A stretch of 64,000 nt of DNA from assembly GCF_021462225.1 (NCBI RefSeq), contig NC_061798.1:27071320-27135319 (forward strand), written 5' to 3'. The first letter of the stretch is position 1; every line of letters starts with the position of its first letter. This document shows positions 49,111-61,584 of the stretch, piece by piece. The translations under genes and the position numbers were made by a program. The notes below the pieces were generated by a model. It was not told the DNA's origin and ran no database searches. It saw nothing but the letters and a program-made list of their open reading frames with translations. Source of the DNA: Girardinichthys multiradiatus. Lineage: Eukaryota > Chordata > Actinopteri > Cyprinodontiformes > Goodeidae.

Positions 49111-51280
49111 AAAAGGTCAAAGGAGACTAATCAATTCAACAACCTTTAATATTTTCCCCCATTTTGAATGTTTCACAATTAAAACTGAGTGTTTTCTCTT
49201 GTAGCCATTTGCATATCAACGTGAATTATATCAGTACATAATTACTTCTGGACAAGTTGGGTTTTTTTCCATTTTCAGGAAGCCTTTAGGCGAAAGACAA
49301 AGATTATACAGTAACACAGAATACAAATGGTAACTGCAGTAAAGGGTAGCAATGGGTAAATACACAACACAACAAGGAAGAGCTTAGAGCATAATGAAAC
49401 AAGTGGCTGACAAATAATACACACATAACAATAGAATAGAAAATGACAATATTGATAAAATATTAATAAAAATAATAAGGACAGCAGTATACAAGATAGA
49501 GACAACTTTACATTTATACATAGTGGCCAGAGGCAGGCACCAGGAAGTAAAACAGTTTAAATACTGTATCAACTACTGCAGCTACTATAGCTAAAACAAA
49601 TCAGTGCGAAGTTGTGAGGGGTCTAAGACATTGGCCAACATGCGGACAAGAAACAACACAGTAAAGAGGCACCTTATCCAAAAGAGAGCAGCTCTGCTGG
49701 TTGTGACTGGAGAGATGTTTTATTGATTCAATGAATTTTGCTGAATGAATGACTAACAAGTCTTGTGCTTGTCAGGTTCTGTAAAGGCCATGTGGGACTA
49801 CATTGCCTTAACTGATATGGACACAACTGGTCAAAGAGCGCACATGGTCTGAGCATGGATCCCATTGTGAACCTGTGTTCGAAATGTCTACTCGTTCACT
49901 TATTCTCAATATCGTGTTCGCCATATAAAGCTCTAAGTAATGATGCACCAATAAATCAACAAATTAACAGGTTTCCCCCGACTGATTCTGACACAAGTTG
50001 TGTAGATTCATTAAATACATCAAAACTTAAAGTTCCCACTTTTTAGTATGTAAGCATATTAACAAACATGTTTTTTCTTTGATACACTTTGTTTTTGAGT
50101 TTGGTAAAGCAAGTTGAAATCTGATTGGTGCATCTCTAAAACTAAGAATTAGGGTTTGCAGGTATTTCTTCCAGTTTGAAAACTCCTCAATTATTGTCCA
50201 GGGTACTTCATAACTGTATGCAATGTTAAACAAACACCTAAAGGGAAAACCAAAAAGCACCCCCAAATTTGAGATGATGGACAGCATGAGATGATGTTGT
50301 GGCTGAAAACACATAATTAACATAACCTGCATTTATAATACAGACATTAAACGTCATGATACAAATTTGTTTTCACACGGTTTTATAATGTATCCACTCA
50401 AGCAGCATTAAGAATGCAACTTTCAATATAAAAAAATTGGAACACTACACATGGAAAGCTATTAAATACCTAAAAACTGTTTTTAAAATTGTAGTATGTG
50501 TGCAAATAAATAAGCAAGCATATGGTTAAAATGGGACTCACATTTTATGTTCTTACATATATTTACAACTTATCTTTGACATCTTTACCTTCTTGTTTTG
50601 CTTTAAAATTTGAGAGGTACTTCAACTAAGACTGAAAGGGAATTGGTAGAATTAGACATTTTCAGTCTTAGAATTGCAATTATTAGCATGCTAATGCAAA
50701 CACTAATGCTAACATTAGGATGCTAACACCATACTATGTTTACTTTGCTATTACTAACATTATCAACTCTACTATGTATAAATGTAAGCAAATGCTAACA
50801 CTAGTACTAATTTTAGCATGCCAAAGCTAACATTAGCACGCTAGCAGAAAACAAAGGTTAGCGCGCTAATGCTAACCTTACCATGCAAGGTAAATTCTGT
50901 CCCTAGTTCTGTGGTCTATTTTAATTGACATTATCATCACATGACATAACATCACATGACACAAATTTCTAGTGAACCACATACTTAAATGAAAGCTTAA
51001 AGTTGGAATTTCCAACCCACTACAAAGATGGATGGCTTATTTATAGTGAACGAGTGGACAATCTGAACACAGCCTGAGAAAACTGTACCGGTCTTCTTTT
51101 TTATGAGTAGTAGCTCACAGTTTTAGTAAAAGAAAGTTTTTGAGGCATTAATGAGATTAAAAAAACAGGGCTGTACAAGGTTTTTCAAAACAACACGCAT
51201 CATTTGTAAGTCTACATTTTTCTCCTCCCACTGCTTTTATTCATTTTTTTGTTGTTTTTGCCACATTTTTTTTTCTTAAA
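49110..51280. other. Intergenic downstream of nfil3, no gene seen
   Basis: Apart from the tract at 50670-50890 no element or frame could be recognised. Confidence 0.4.
50670..50890. repeat. Degenerate palindromic GCTAACATTAGCATGCTAA tract
   Basis: About 220 bases are dominated by imperfect units such as ttagcatgctaatgc, gctaacattagg, gctaacattagcacgctagc and gcgcgctaatgctaacc. Each is close to its own reverse complement. Confidence 0.6.
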
Positions 51281-51284
51281 ATAT

Positions 51285-51971
51285 ATATTTGATATCTGCA
51301 AATTTATTTCACAGTAATATACAATCTAAGTGCCTTTGGGAGTGAAGGGGACTTGTGTGCTGATGGTTATTAAAATCCAGTTCGGTTGAACGGGCTAAGT
51401 GTGATATAAGAAGGTCAAATGTACGTGTGTGTCTGGGGGGGGTGGGGGGGGGGGGACGATTGCCAAAAAGGGAGAAGGTAAAGGAAATATGCGTATCTTT
51501 GGTAAAAGGAATGCTCCCATAATGCCGCAATGCAGACTAGCCAATAAGGCAATTTATAAAAATGAAAAATAAATTTTTCCTTAAGGGAAATGTCACAAAG
51601 TCCAACTCTGAAGTTTCAGCTATCCCTCCTGTATCTGTTATTTTAATTCTGAGGGATCTTTGGGAGGTAGGAGAGAGTATAGGAAGGGGTTACGGGTGAC
51701 ACAGTGAATTTGATGGTGAAATATGAAAGAAAACTTCACTATCTGGCTGTGAAAAATTCTCCTTCACACCATGCTCTGGGCGAAGCTCCTCTAGAGCTTG
51801 GATCTGGGATTTCGCATATCCTGATACGTTTTCACGCAGTACTAAATACACCTCACACAGATCACTGCCTTGTTTTCTGTCCTGCAAAGTGCCGGTGTGA
51901 GTTGTAGCTGTCTATGTTCAGCAGATGACAGAGAGGTGACAGGAAAATACGTAAACTGCTTATGTTTGTTC
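51285..51971 (-). other. nfil3: nfil3 3' UTR and polyadenylation signal
   Basis: On the - strand an AATAAA (plus-strand tttatt, 51303-51308) lies about 660 bases past the stop, with another AATAAA about 70 bases further on. The UTR contains a poly-C run on this strand (plus-strand G run at about 51432-51452). Confidence 0.45.
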
Positions 51972-53816
51972 TTAATCTCGCCTCTTATTCCGTCCACTCC
52001 TTCCACCACCAGATCCCTTTTTCCCTCCATCCTTTTTACCCTCTCCCCTGTTATTCACCTCAGGCTTGACTTCTTCCACATACTCAGTCTGAGTATCTTT
52101 TCCCTCTCCGTTGGATTGGCCATTGGCAGGGTTGCTGGGTAGAGCTAAGTAGGGGTGCTGGGGCAGAGTGGGGGAAGGGGACATAGAGTTGGAGACCAGT
52201 CCCTCCACCTGAGCTCCAGCTGCCCCATTGGACAGGGCTCTGTACTTGAGACGGAGCTTGTGGGGCAGGGCAGTGGCTTTGACCTCGGCTTGGTATTCGC
52301 CATGCAAACCGCCAGCTCCCTCTGTCTTCTGGTGGTAGCTGCTGATATCTGAGGAGGATGATGAGGGGGATTCGTCATCGGTGGAGCCTTCTTTGTCAGA
52401 GCTCCGAGGGTCTCCATCGCTTGAGGAGGTGTCTTTAGCAGAGGAGTTCTCCTGATAAAAACCATTAGGTCGAGGCCCTCCTTCGTAAGTGAGCACAGGG
52501 GGTTCTTCATCCAGTGTGCCGAGGTAGCCATTGTGCTGTATGAAGGACTTGCTTTCCTCACTGCTAATAAGCTCAGGGGCAAAGGAGTTCTGGTAACTTG
52601 CACTGTGCTGAGGACGGTTCTCCTGAGCCTGGTAGCTGTAGCAGGGGAGGTTGTCATGTGGCAGTTGGGCACTGTGATTGTACCTTTGCTGAAGCTCCTC
52701 TGAGGACTCATTGCTGTATTCATACTGAGGTGAGTCCATGGTCTTTGTCCTCTCTAGCTTCTCTGCAACCTCAGAGATGCTTACTGAACAGTCAGAGAAC
52801 TCTGAGGGCAAGTTGTGCTGGATGTGCTGTGGTGGTCTGTTCTGGTGGGACTGCTGGTTTTCCAGCTTCTGGTTCTCCATGGGATAACAGCCACTGCTGG
52901 AACGGTACAAGATGACGCTCCTCTGTGCAGAGGTGGCCTGTGGAGCATGACCAGTGGTCTCCATGTGGCACTGCTGCTGCTCCTGCTGATGATGCTGGTA
53001 GTCTCTGGCAGTTTCAGCTAATGTGGTGTTTTGCTGGTGAGGTGAAACCAGAGTGTTGTTGCCATGGTAAGCTCCATTTGGTATCCCATTGGTGATTCCA
53101 TTTGGAATCCTGTTGCTTTCCACTCCACCCATCTCCATGCCTAAGGGTTCTTTCTTTATGTTGTAGCTGATGGGTTCAGGGCTATCTCTGGAAGAACCAT
53201 CAGACATATCAGACACAGAGCCCAGAGGTGAGTACTTGTGGAGCATGGTATGGCGTTCACTCCGGCTGGACTGTTCAGCTTCAGAGGAGTCAGAATTCAG
53301 CATCACTTGGGACGCACTGGAGTAGCCGCTGCTCGAGTGGTAGGTGTTACTGTTAGGGGTCCCATTGGTGCTGCTCCCAATGCTACCTGGGCTACCATCA
53401 CCGGCACTGTTGGTGATCTGCTGACTTTTCTCCATGTAGGAGGATGCACTGATAAGACCAAAGCGCAGCTTGAGCTGAAGGAGTTCAGTCTTCAGACGAA
53501 CGTTCTCCTCATTTAGTGCCATGACGCGATTCTCCAGCACCATATCATTGAGGCGACGCTTCTCCCTTGAACGCTTGGCCGCCTCATTGTTCTTCCTCCG
53601 TTTTTCCCAATATGAGGCATCTTTCTTCTCATCAGAAATGAACTCTCGCTTGCGACGTGAGGACACGTTTGTTTTGGAGCCTTTGGGCTGGCGGCTGGTC
53701 TGCGCTGAACCTTCAGGACTGGGGGAAGGAACGCTACCATTGTAGGGCGAAAATGTTTCAGCTTCCATCATGCTGTTGTTGGTGTTGGATGGGATAATTA
53801 GACTGAGACTTTCCAT
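51972..53816 (-). CDS. nfil3: NFIL3/E4BP4 bZIP transcription factor
   Basis: The coding region is a single exon of 614 residues, from the ATG at 53816 to the TAA at 51972. The frame stays open 5' of the ATG only by non-ATG codons. NFIL3 is a nuclear PAR-related bZIP repressor that binds RTTAYGTAAY sites and acts in the clock output and in lymphocyte development. The basic region [20 protein letters not shown] (about residues 69-88) is identical to the human family sequence as I know it. A leucine zipper follows ([10 protein letters not shown]...[14 protein letters not shown], about 89-121). Downstream is low-complexity Ser/Gln/Asn sequence with a His/Gln-rich patch, then the conserved ALPHKLRLK segment near the C-terminus and a Gly/Lys/Arg-rich end. 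It is longer than human NFIL3 (462). Teleosts have several nfil3 paralogs and I cannot say which this is. The exon probably begins at about 53845, after the acceptor cttcaatag on this strand, as in other NFIL3 genes where only the last exon codes. Confidence 0.92.
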   Translation of the reverse strand: MESLSLIIPSNTNNSMMEAETFSPYNGSVPSPSPEGSAQTSRQPKGSKTNVSSRRKREFISDEKKDASYWEKRRKNNEAAKRSREKRRLNDMVLENRVMALNEENVRLKTELLQLKLRFGLISASSYMEKSQQITNSAGDGSPGSIGSSTNGTPNSNTYHSSSGYSSASQVMLNSDSSEAEQSSRSERHTMLHKYSPLGSVSDMSDGSSRDSPEPISYNIKKEPLGMEMGGVESNRIPNGITNGIPNGAYHGNNTLVSPHQQNTTLAETARDYQHHQQEQQQCHMETTGHAPQATSAQRSVILYRSSSGCYPMENQKLENQQSHQNRPPQHIQHNLPSEFSDCSVSISEVAEKLERTKTMDSPQYEYSNESSEELQQRYNHSAQLPHDNLPCYSYQAQENRPQHSASYQNSFAPELISSEESKSFIQHNGYLGTLDEEPPVLTYEGGPRPNGFYQENSSAKDTSSSDGDPRSSDKEGSTDDESPSSSSSDISSYHQKTEGAGGLHGEYQAEVKATALPHKLRLKYRALSNGAAGAQVEGLVSNSMSPSPTLPQHPYLALPSNPANGQSNGEGKDTQTEYVEEVKPEVNNRGEGKKDGGKKGSGGGRSGRNKRRD

Positions 53817-54293
53817 TTTTTCCCAACTGGGGGCCAAAATATGACCCTATTGAAGGGGAAAAGGTGGATGTAAAAGAAGCAAAGGTTAAATGAGCCTTCT
53901 AATTTGTTGGTATGATGTTTGACCTATGTCGCTGGATCAGTAAAAACTTCTGGATGAGGTATTTGTGCTTGTTGAGAGAACTGCCTCATTGATTTCTCTT
54001 ACTTATCCTCTAAGGTCAAAAATTTCAAGTGTCCAAATTAGCCAAAAAGATTAAAAAGAGGTGGAACTCAACAAAAACTTCAGACATTGAAGTAGTGTTC
54101 TGAAAAATAAAAGGGGAAAACAGCAAACAAGGTTGAGGGTTGATTGTAGTGATTTTAAAGCTGATTCTTCAAATAGTTCAAAGCTCCCTGGAGTCTTGCA
54201 GGAGGTGACTTTGAGTTTATCAGCCTCTTCGTCAGTCTTCAGCAGAGCCGTGGAGTTTTTCAGGTCGCCGCTCTGATTCTCACTGTGTCTTAC

Positions 54294-54371
54294 GTAGGAT
54301 GTAGGTCAGTACGTCTTCTCCAGGGCTCTTTGAGAACTCAGCTTTCGAGATGTCCCCCTCTAACTGGGTTA
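54294..54371 (-). other. Candidate internal 5' exon of nfil3 (78 bases)
   Basis: On the - strand a strong acceptor (pyrimidine tract then ctgctgccttag) is followed by 78 bases and a strong donor (cctac|gtaaga). One frame is open through the whole exon and reads like protein (QLEGDISKAEFSKSPGEDVL...). It has no ATG, and in that frame it does not join to the nfil3 start, so a noncoding 5' UTR exon is the simplest reading. It could also be a coding exon of something unrecognised. Confidence 0.35.
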
Positions 54372-54379
54372 CTAAGGCA

Positions 54380-57300
54380 GCAGAAAAGAGAGGAAGGAAA
54401 CAAATGAGAGAAAAAAGTTAGATTAGCAACAGAAGTAAAACAGTCTGATGTGACATTTATTTGAAAAAACGGAGATTATATGTGTTAGCTGTAGCACAGG
54501 CTGCTTATTGTGCTTCATTGAGTAAATAAATTGGATTTTTTATTAATGATTTAAGAGATTAAGAGAATGTATGTGGAACACACACAAAAATAGTTGAGAC
54601 TGTGGTTAAATGTGTAAACAGTGCTGCATCTGCAAAACTCTGTTCATGACTCGGAGTGAAATTGGCTGTCCTAGTGCAAGCTCTGCAGAGACGAACTAAT
54701 AAAGAGCTGAGGGAGGACTGACTTTTGTAGTGCTGATGGTTTTGTATGGTGCATGAAAAGAGAAACATCTTCTGATTTTTGGCCTGGAGGAGGTTCTATC
54801 ACAACAATAACAACAACAACAACATCTCAGTTTCTCTGGTAGACATTGCAGTTTCCAAAATTACACACCACAAACTGAGCTTCCTCGTGTCATCTCAACT
54901 TTGCAGCTAAACAGGAAGCCTTTACCACCCATCATGTGTTGCCCCATAAAACAAAAAAAAAAAAAAGCAGCACTAACGGATGTTGGCAGCTTGTGTTATG
55001 TAACAGCAAGATCTGCTCTGGTTCCTTCAGTTCTCTTGCTGCACAAGGTCTTATGGAGCAATTAATTACACATCACAGCACTGAGCCCTGCAGTGCCTCA
55101 TAAGCATGAAAACACCCTTTTATGGCATGGAGAGTGAACGTAATCTAGGTCAATGTGCCTCTGATAACAATCAGTGTGGCTTTGCTTTTTATTTACTTCA
55201 CTGGAATTATAATGGAGCCTAAATGAGACATTTTAGCATAGGGGATGCTTTTGCAACGATAGCCTCTCAAAACATATTTAAGAGAACGAAATTTTATTCA
55301 CTGGGAAATTGGATTCAGTGGAGCCTAATTTCAACTAAATGGACACAAGCTAAAAAAAGAACCACATTTATACATGAGACCTCCTTAAAGCTTTTAAAGA
55401 AATCAAATATTAAGTCCAAAAACAGTGTTATCGCTGTTTTGTTTCCATGCTTTCAGAAGAACTCATGACAAAGGCAGAGATACACCAGTCAATTGTCCAG
55501 AGATTGGAATCGGGCGATTTTCCCACAATCAGGTCTCAGCCATAATTTGCAGATAAAAAACTAAATATGTTTTTTCCCTGTTCATCAAATGTATAAAATG
55601 AAGGAACTAGCACAATTATGAGTCTGTGAACACATCAACCAAAAGGATGTGCTTTCCAGCATTTTTTTTAGAGAAATCAGTGCATCAGTGGGAATAATGT
55701 TTTTATTCCTTGATTTTAGGCCAGATTCAAAACTACTATCTCTATCAAAGAGCCCGCAGCACATTTATCCTCTTTTATGTTTTATTGTCCTGCTACTGTC
55801 ATACTGTTTCATATCTTGCCATGTATGCTAGAACATCAAAAAAACGTGTCACACAAGTCTGAAGAAATGAAGCGTGTTCTCAGTGGTTAACTTTGTCGGA
55901 ATAAGGTCCATCACTGTTGCCATGACGCCCCCTTATTGTAGCTTTTTTCCATATGTAACGAAAAACTGACCATCTTGGAAATAAAACTGAAATTCTCTGA
56001 GTGGCCCTGAGTGGCCAATAATTATAAGTCAAATTAATCACAAAGTAGGCCATGCTGTCAGTGTCCTTTCAGTTACAAGCATCCAGCATAATGTGGTGAG
56101 TAGATTTTCATCAAAGCAGGACAAGTGTTTGCATGATGTAGCCTAAGATTAGGTAAAGTTATTGGGTCATTGCGAGGGTATCTGAGTATCTGTTGCCTCA
56201 GTTCTGTGTGATAGTGTGATGGTGTATAAGACAGAATAATCGGAAACTAGGAGATTGGTACTGGCCAGGAACAGCCTGATCAGTGGATTTCTAGACAAAT
56301 GTTTTTGTGTGCTACAATACACAACCTTGGTTAACCCCTTTTAGACTCTTGTCACAAATTAATCATAAACATCTTCCTATCTTAATGCAGCCTGATGCAG
56401 ATTCCACACATAAAGGATCACATTGCAAGGACCACATCTAGTGGTTGAGGTTGTGTCCAATTATGACTAATTTAGTTGATTTGCTCAATTTTTTGCATAC
56501 CTATTGTATGTGGAATGTGGAATTTAACCATCTCTACTTAATTTAGAATTAGTTTGAAAGCAAAAACACCAATAATTTATTTTTTATATACCTGTTTAAT
56601 AAATTCAGACAGAAAGAGGTTAAATTTATTGTGAGCTCTTATGTAACTGTAAGGTTTACAGAAATTTTTTAAATTTTGTTGAAGACACAGCAAGCACCTA
56701 CAAGTCTTTGCAGTCTCTCCAGGCAAAGAGAGCAAATAGAGCTGAACAAAGAATCTCCCAGAACCACACCTGTTACCCAAATAGTGACGACATGTGGGTC
56801 AGAATTGCAGTCCTTCGCTCGGCCTGCGTGAATATCAGGAAGACATGTACCTGCGATACTATTGCAAATGTGGCAATAACTATATTGATTACAAATAACC
56901 CACATTTCCCAGAATGTTGTATGTCTTTTTCTTGATTAAAATATTCTTAGCACTCTTTGAGCTTTAGCATCTCAGTTGCTAAAGAAATTAGATCAAGTGA
57001 GGTCACTGAAGGTGGTGCAAGTCTGTTCCACACGCCAAATATAATATTAGCATGTAAAAAATGCATTCATGCATTTGAAATATGATATCCCACCAAACAG
57101 TGCATCCAAGCAGTATCATCTCAATATTGGAGGATGTGTTTGGATATACTGTGCAGCCTTTCAGCAAAACCTAGTTAGTAAAAACAAAACTGACTAAAAT
57201 ACATTGCTCACCTTTTTTTAGAACTGCAGATTCCACAACACATAAGTGCGTTAAAGTAATTAATGTCTTTCAGGCTTTCTCAGCTTATTCCAGAGTCAGT

Positions 57301-57480
57301 GACCCTGTTACATAACCCCGATTTATTAAGAATAAAACCCACATTGTGTCCTTGAACAGCCTAATACCTTAAACAGCTCTGAATAAAAAGCTGTGTATTT
57401 GCCTCGCTGAAACTTAGAAGTGTCCTTTATACGCTCTGCATGCAACACAAAGAAATCTGAACCGAGTAGCACAAAACGAT
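54380..57480. other. Putative nfil3 intron, no further feature seen
   Basis: It contains a short caacaa microsatellite (about 54800-54823) and an A-run (54951-54965), otherwise unique AT-rich sequence. Confidence 0.4.
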
Positions 57481-57604
57481 GTGGAAAAATGTAGGCTGAA
57501 AGCCTCCGCCCTCCCTGATGTTGGATAATTTTCATTAAGAGGGAGGAGAGAGGCAGCGAGAAAACAAAGGCAGGCGGGAAGAAAGCACGCACACGTCTCT
57601 GCTC

Positions 57605-57740
57605 TGTCCCACTGACCTAGAAATAACGCAAAGCAGTAAACACTCCTCCTGTCTTTGACGGTGCGCCACTAAATAGGTCAGTGGGACTGCAAGGGAGGGG
57701 AGAAGCAGGAGAGTATTGGAGTGTACACTAAAAATAGTGA
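57605..57740. promoter_or_regulatory. Inverted pair of ROR/REV-ERB sites plus a MEF2 site
   Basis: TAAATAGGTCA at 57670-57680 (+) matches the RORE consensus WAWNTRGGTCA exactly. On the - strand, TTTCTAGGTCA (57613-57623) matches with one mismatch. The two are embedded in a perfect 14-bp inverted repeat (gtcccactgaccta / taggtcagtgggac) about 58 bases apart. CTAAAAATAG at 57728-57737 is a perfect MEF2 consensus. The block lies in the putative nfil3 intron 1. E4BP4/NFIL3 is an established REV-ERB/ROR-controlled clock gene, which makes a functional element plausible. Confidence 0.45.
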
Positions 57741-58023
57741 AAGAGGTAAGGGGGGGGGGACGCAGAGGGAGAGAGAGGGGGAGATCTGGTGACAGAAGGA
57801 ATTCAGTTAGCGGACATGAGAGGAATTTTACAGACTCTGCTGCAGCAGGATGAAACAAGATGCACTCAAACACGTCATCGTCTTCGACATAACGTGGATT
57901 TTTTTTTCTTTATGCAACACCAACTCCTGATCACTGGAGAGTACATTACACCTTTCCTCAGCACATTACAACAGAAATCCAAGGCAGATGGGGAAATTAT
58001 AACCAGAGATAGCGCAACAGCAT

Positions 58024-58031
58024 TGACGTCA
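58024..58031. promoter_or_regulatory. Full CRE palindrome in putative nfil3 intron 1
   Basis: TGACGTCA is a perfect cAMP-response element core (CREB/ATF). It lies about 290 bases from the MEF2 site in the same putative intron. Function is inferred only from the motif. Confidence 0.25.
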
Positions 58032-58249
58032 TGGCACACACCCATCTCTGCAGCCAAATGCACTCCCAGGCTCCCTCTCAGGACTGCCCGGGGAGGGGCT
58101 GCCGTTGTTGCTCCTCGCCTACGTGCTCTGAATTTTCTCCTGGTGAGGAGCAAAGCTTGTGTAACGCATTCATATTGCAACGTAGCAGATGCTACAGGTT
58201 TACAGGCTGACCTCAGATACCTCAGCGTAGCTATGTAGACTCAGGAGAT

Positions 58250-61200
58250 AAGAGCTCAGGCATGGCGCATTGTGTAATTTGCCCTTTGTTCTGCTAAAAA
58301 CAGTGATTCGCTGTGATCTGTATTCTGTGTGTTTTCACAGAGGAACCCCCCGAATGTAGTTCACAGCCACTTGCCACTTGGTGGAGGAATGCTTCACCTC
58401 TGACCCTCTCCAAGGCAAGCATGAGTAAAAACGCACAACGTTCTTTTCCCCCTCCTCCATGCTTAAAACGATCCAACACCACACACGTGGAGGAGGCCCC
58501 AGTTCGGAGTCTTCATTTTTTGTTTGCCCCACTTCTTTTGTGTCAAACAAAACTAAGAGACAAAACTTCCCTGACAGAGACTAAGGTGGTTATGACAATG
58601 TGCCATTCAAGAGCTGCCGATATGTAATTGGAAACACTGCCAACAAAGCAAAAGGTGCAGATTTTTAAAGCATTTTCTTAATAAGCTCAATTGGATTTCA
58701 AATAAAGATATAGAACATGGGATGCAACAGGAACTGCATCTCTAATCTTGTGCCTTTCAGAGCCTCAGCCAAATCCGCAGAAAAGTAGTCCAGTCCTTGC
58801 CCTGCGAACCTTATGTCTGTCCTCCTCACCCAGATTCAGGTCTGACCTACATTCGGAGAGCTGGCTTGGACAGAGTGAGCAATGCACCCACTGTGAAACC
58901 AGACCGACTGGCAGCAGCCAGATTCACCAGTGCTCCGCCTGTCCTAGCCAGACAGGGGTTTCCAATTCATTGCATCACAAGCCTGGACTCTCTGCTGCTA
59001 ACTTTACAACAAACCAACACCAAGATCTTATTGAGATCTGCTGCAAAACAGGAAAGGGGCACAAGAAAAGCTGCATCTGGTTCACCCTGTTGCTATATGT
59101 TTTCTGGTGGATTAACAGAGGTAATCAGGTTAAAAATAGCACCAGCAGACAGTGAGCAGCTGTGTTACATCACCGCATTTTGTAAAAACACAGCTCCCAC
59201 TGTGAAGATTGACTCTGTTTCTGCTATGGAAATTAAAAACTAAATATGTCGGGTGTGTGCAGAACTCAACAGGGTTCCTAAAACTTTACCATACTTTTCC
59301 ACGCTAAAATATTATCACTTTATTGCACTTTTATAAACAGCCTGGACATTTGAATACAGAACATTTACCTACTAGGGTTTTTATAATGTGCATGTTTAGT
59401 CATGTGAAGTGTGGTAAAAGGCTGTTCCCTTCCTTTTTTCAGGTCAACAAACGTAGCTCAGCTCCATTTTAAAATCTCTAAAACTTAAAAACTTTGGACT
59501 GAAAAATTTATCATTCTACATTAAATACAGATGATTTACAGATTTGGCATCTAAACCGGACCTTTTTTTAAAACCCGATCTAATTGGGTCTAGAAGTTAA
59601 CAAAACACTGTCAACTTGCCTTTTTAAATTATATTTTTTTATTTTAATGAGTTTGCATTCATCTGTAGTTCCATTAATTCAAAACCCAATAAGATTAGCA
59701 AGTCTAACATTATGTCAAGTATTATAAATAGGTGCAAATAAGCTGTTCATTTTCCACTTGTCTGAAAACTCAAACATTTTTCTATACTCTGCCTTTTTTT
59801 TATACCTATCCAGACTTATAAATAATAAAAACCGAATGTAATACTTTTTTAAGACTTTTTGATACTGTGTAGAAACAATGAGTCTGTTACTGGCCTCTGT
59901 CTCCCAGCAGCGACCTGCTGCTTATTGCTTTTCCCTGCAGTGCGCTGCTGGTTATGTCATCCTTTGACTCTCCTTAAAGAAAAACTGTGGGCTTCAGTAA
60001 ACAACCTATAAACCGTCATCAAAAAGGACAACCAACTGATCCACATATTTGAACAAAACTAAACAAATTTGAACAAAACTAAAGCATTACTTGTAAAGTA
60101 GGGGGGGTATACCTTTTTTAAAATAGCTACTGTTTCGAAAGCACAAAGCTTTTCATTGAATACTGTTCTTATAGTCTAAAGTCTTTATTTTTTTTGAGAA
60201 ATTAGAAAGTACAGGAGTGATGAACGTTTTTTTGGTTTTTTTCCGGCTTGTAGGCATGCTCTCCCCCTCCCTCCTAACATATTCCTGCGCACTGCCAGTC
60301 AACTGGCTAAAAGATTGATGCTTCACATTTCCCAATGGATATTTGGGAACATTTTTTGTCAAAAAAATAGGGACAGTCAAAACGGGGAAACTACAGGAGC
60401 GCAACCTATTATTTTTATTAAGATAATGCTGTGTTGAAACTAGTTAGTGAGCTACAAGCGGCATATTTGTGGCTACCAGAGCAGATAGTTTGACTAAACA
60501 ATCAGCTTGAGTCACTTTAGAAAAGCTCTGATATTCTGTGCAATAGGCCCTTTATTTTAAACTATTATGTTAATATTTCACCTTCTTTTTTACACATTCA
60601 ATTGGAAGATATTTTTTTAAAAAAAGGCTAGGTTTAAGTATAAGATTAGTTGTTCCTACCCAATTAGATGACAAAATTTTACACAAATTTACTTAGATTT
60701 AAACCTGCTAAATTTAGTGAGACTTAATTGTATATTATTACCTAAGTCAGTGTACCAGAATAAAAATAAAAACCCAAATGTTTATGACTGTAACAATAAT
60801 TAAGCTTCACTATTTTAGCAGCGATATGAATAGCTGTTGGTTTTTCTGTTTTCAAAGAAAATCATCAAATTATGGAAATGTTTGTGTAAAGCCGCATTTT
60901 TCCTCAAGGTTATCAATGTCTCCCTAATGCCTACTGCACAACAATTCAAAATGCTACTAAAACAGGTTGTTTATCATACACAAGAATAAATATTTCCAAC
61001 AAATGTATGTTTTTACTGAAGATGTTCCATATATAACACATTTTGAATTAAACTGAACCCAAACAGGCTCTGTTTGCATGAACTAAAGAGATAAATTAAT
61101 AACGCAGTAGTTGTTTAATAGGCAGCAAAAACGTAAGAAAAGCAGCATGCCACGTGTAAGACTTATTATAGTGAGAGTATTAAGCGGACAACAGAGCCCA

Positions 61201-61260
61201 GCAGCTGTCCCTGTTCACTGCAACACACCGCCATGAGGGTTTGTACCTCGCCTTGACATT
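58250..61260. other. Putative nfil3 first intron, no further feature seen
   Basis: Open frames at 58294-58627 and 58748-59243 lack known domains, and both strands are open in places by chance. From 59.25 to 61.2 kb the sequence is AT-rich and unique. Confidence 0.4.
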
Positions 61261-61584
61261 GACCACATATGCGCCCCTGTCTGAAGCCAATAAAGAAAAA
61301 TACAGAGAGAAAATTTAAAAACCGTGTCCAGCTTGGCTCCCCTGCGAGTCGTGTGTTACGTGACCGAAAAGGAAAGGCGCAAACGCCTGAAAGTCACGCA
61401 CAGACGCGGGATCAAACCGGCGGAGCAGCGAGTCGCCATGTGAACAATACCCGGCCATGCGCATCCCGTCCCCCCGTCGGTGAAACGGCTTTATATGAGG
61501 CCACAGTAGGTTTAAAACACCCACACAGACACGCAGGGAAAGAAGGGAGTCCACGAAGCAGTCCACAGCTCAGTCAAAACATAC

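Noticed and set aside
52145..52723. 192-codon open frame on the - strand inside nfil3
   Set aside because: It is a shadow frame of the nfil3 coding exon with biased composition and no domain.
57605..57690. microRNA hairpin from the 14-bp inverted repeat
   Set aside because: The arms are too short and the loop (about 58 bases) does not fold back. The binding-site reading explains the symmetry better.
57789..58238. 149-codon open frame on the + strand
   Set aside because: No recognisable domain, a phenylalanine run from a T tract, and it lies in the putative nfil3 intron. An overlapping frame on the other strand is also open, as expected by chance in GC-richer DNA.
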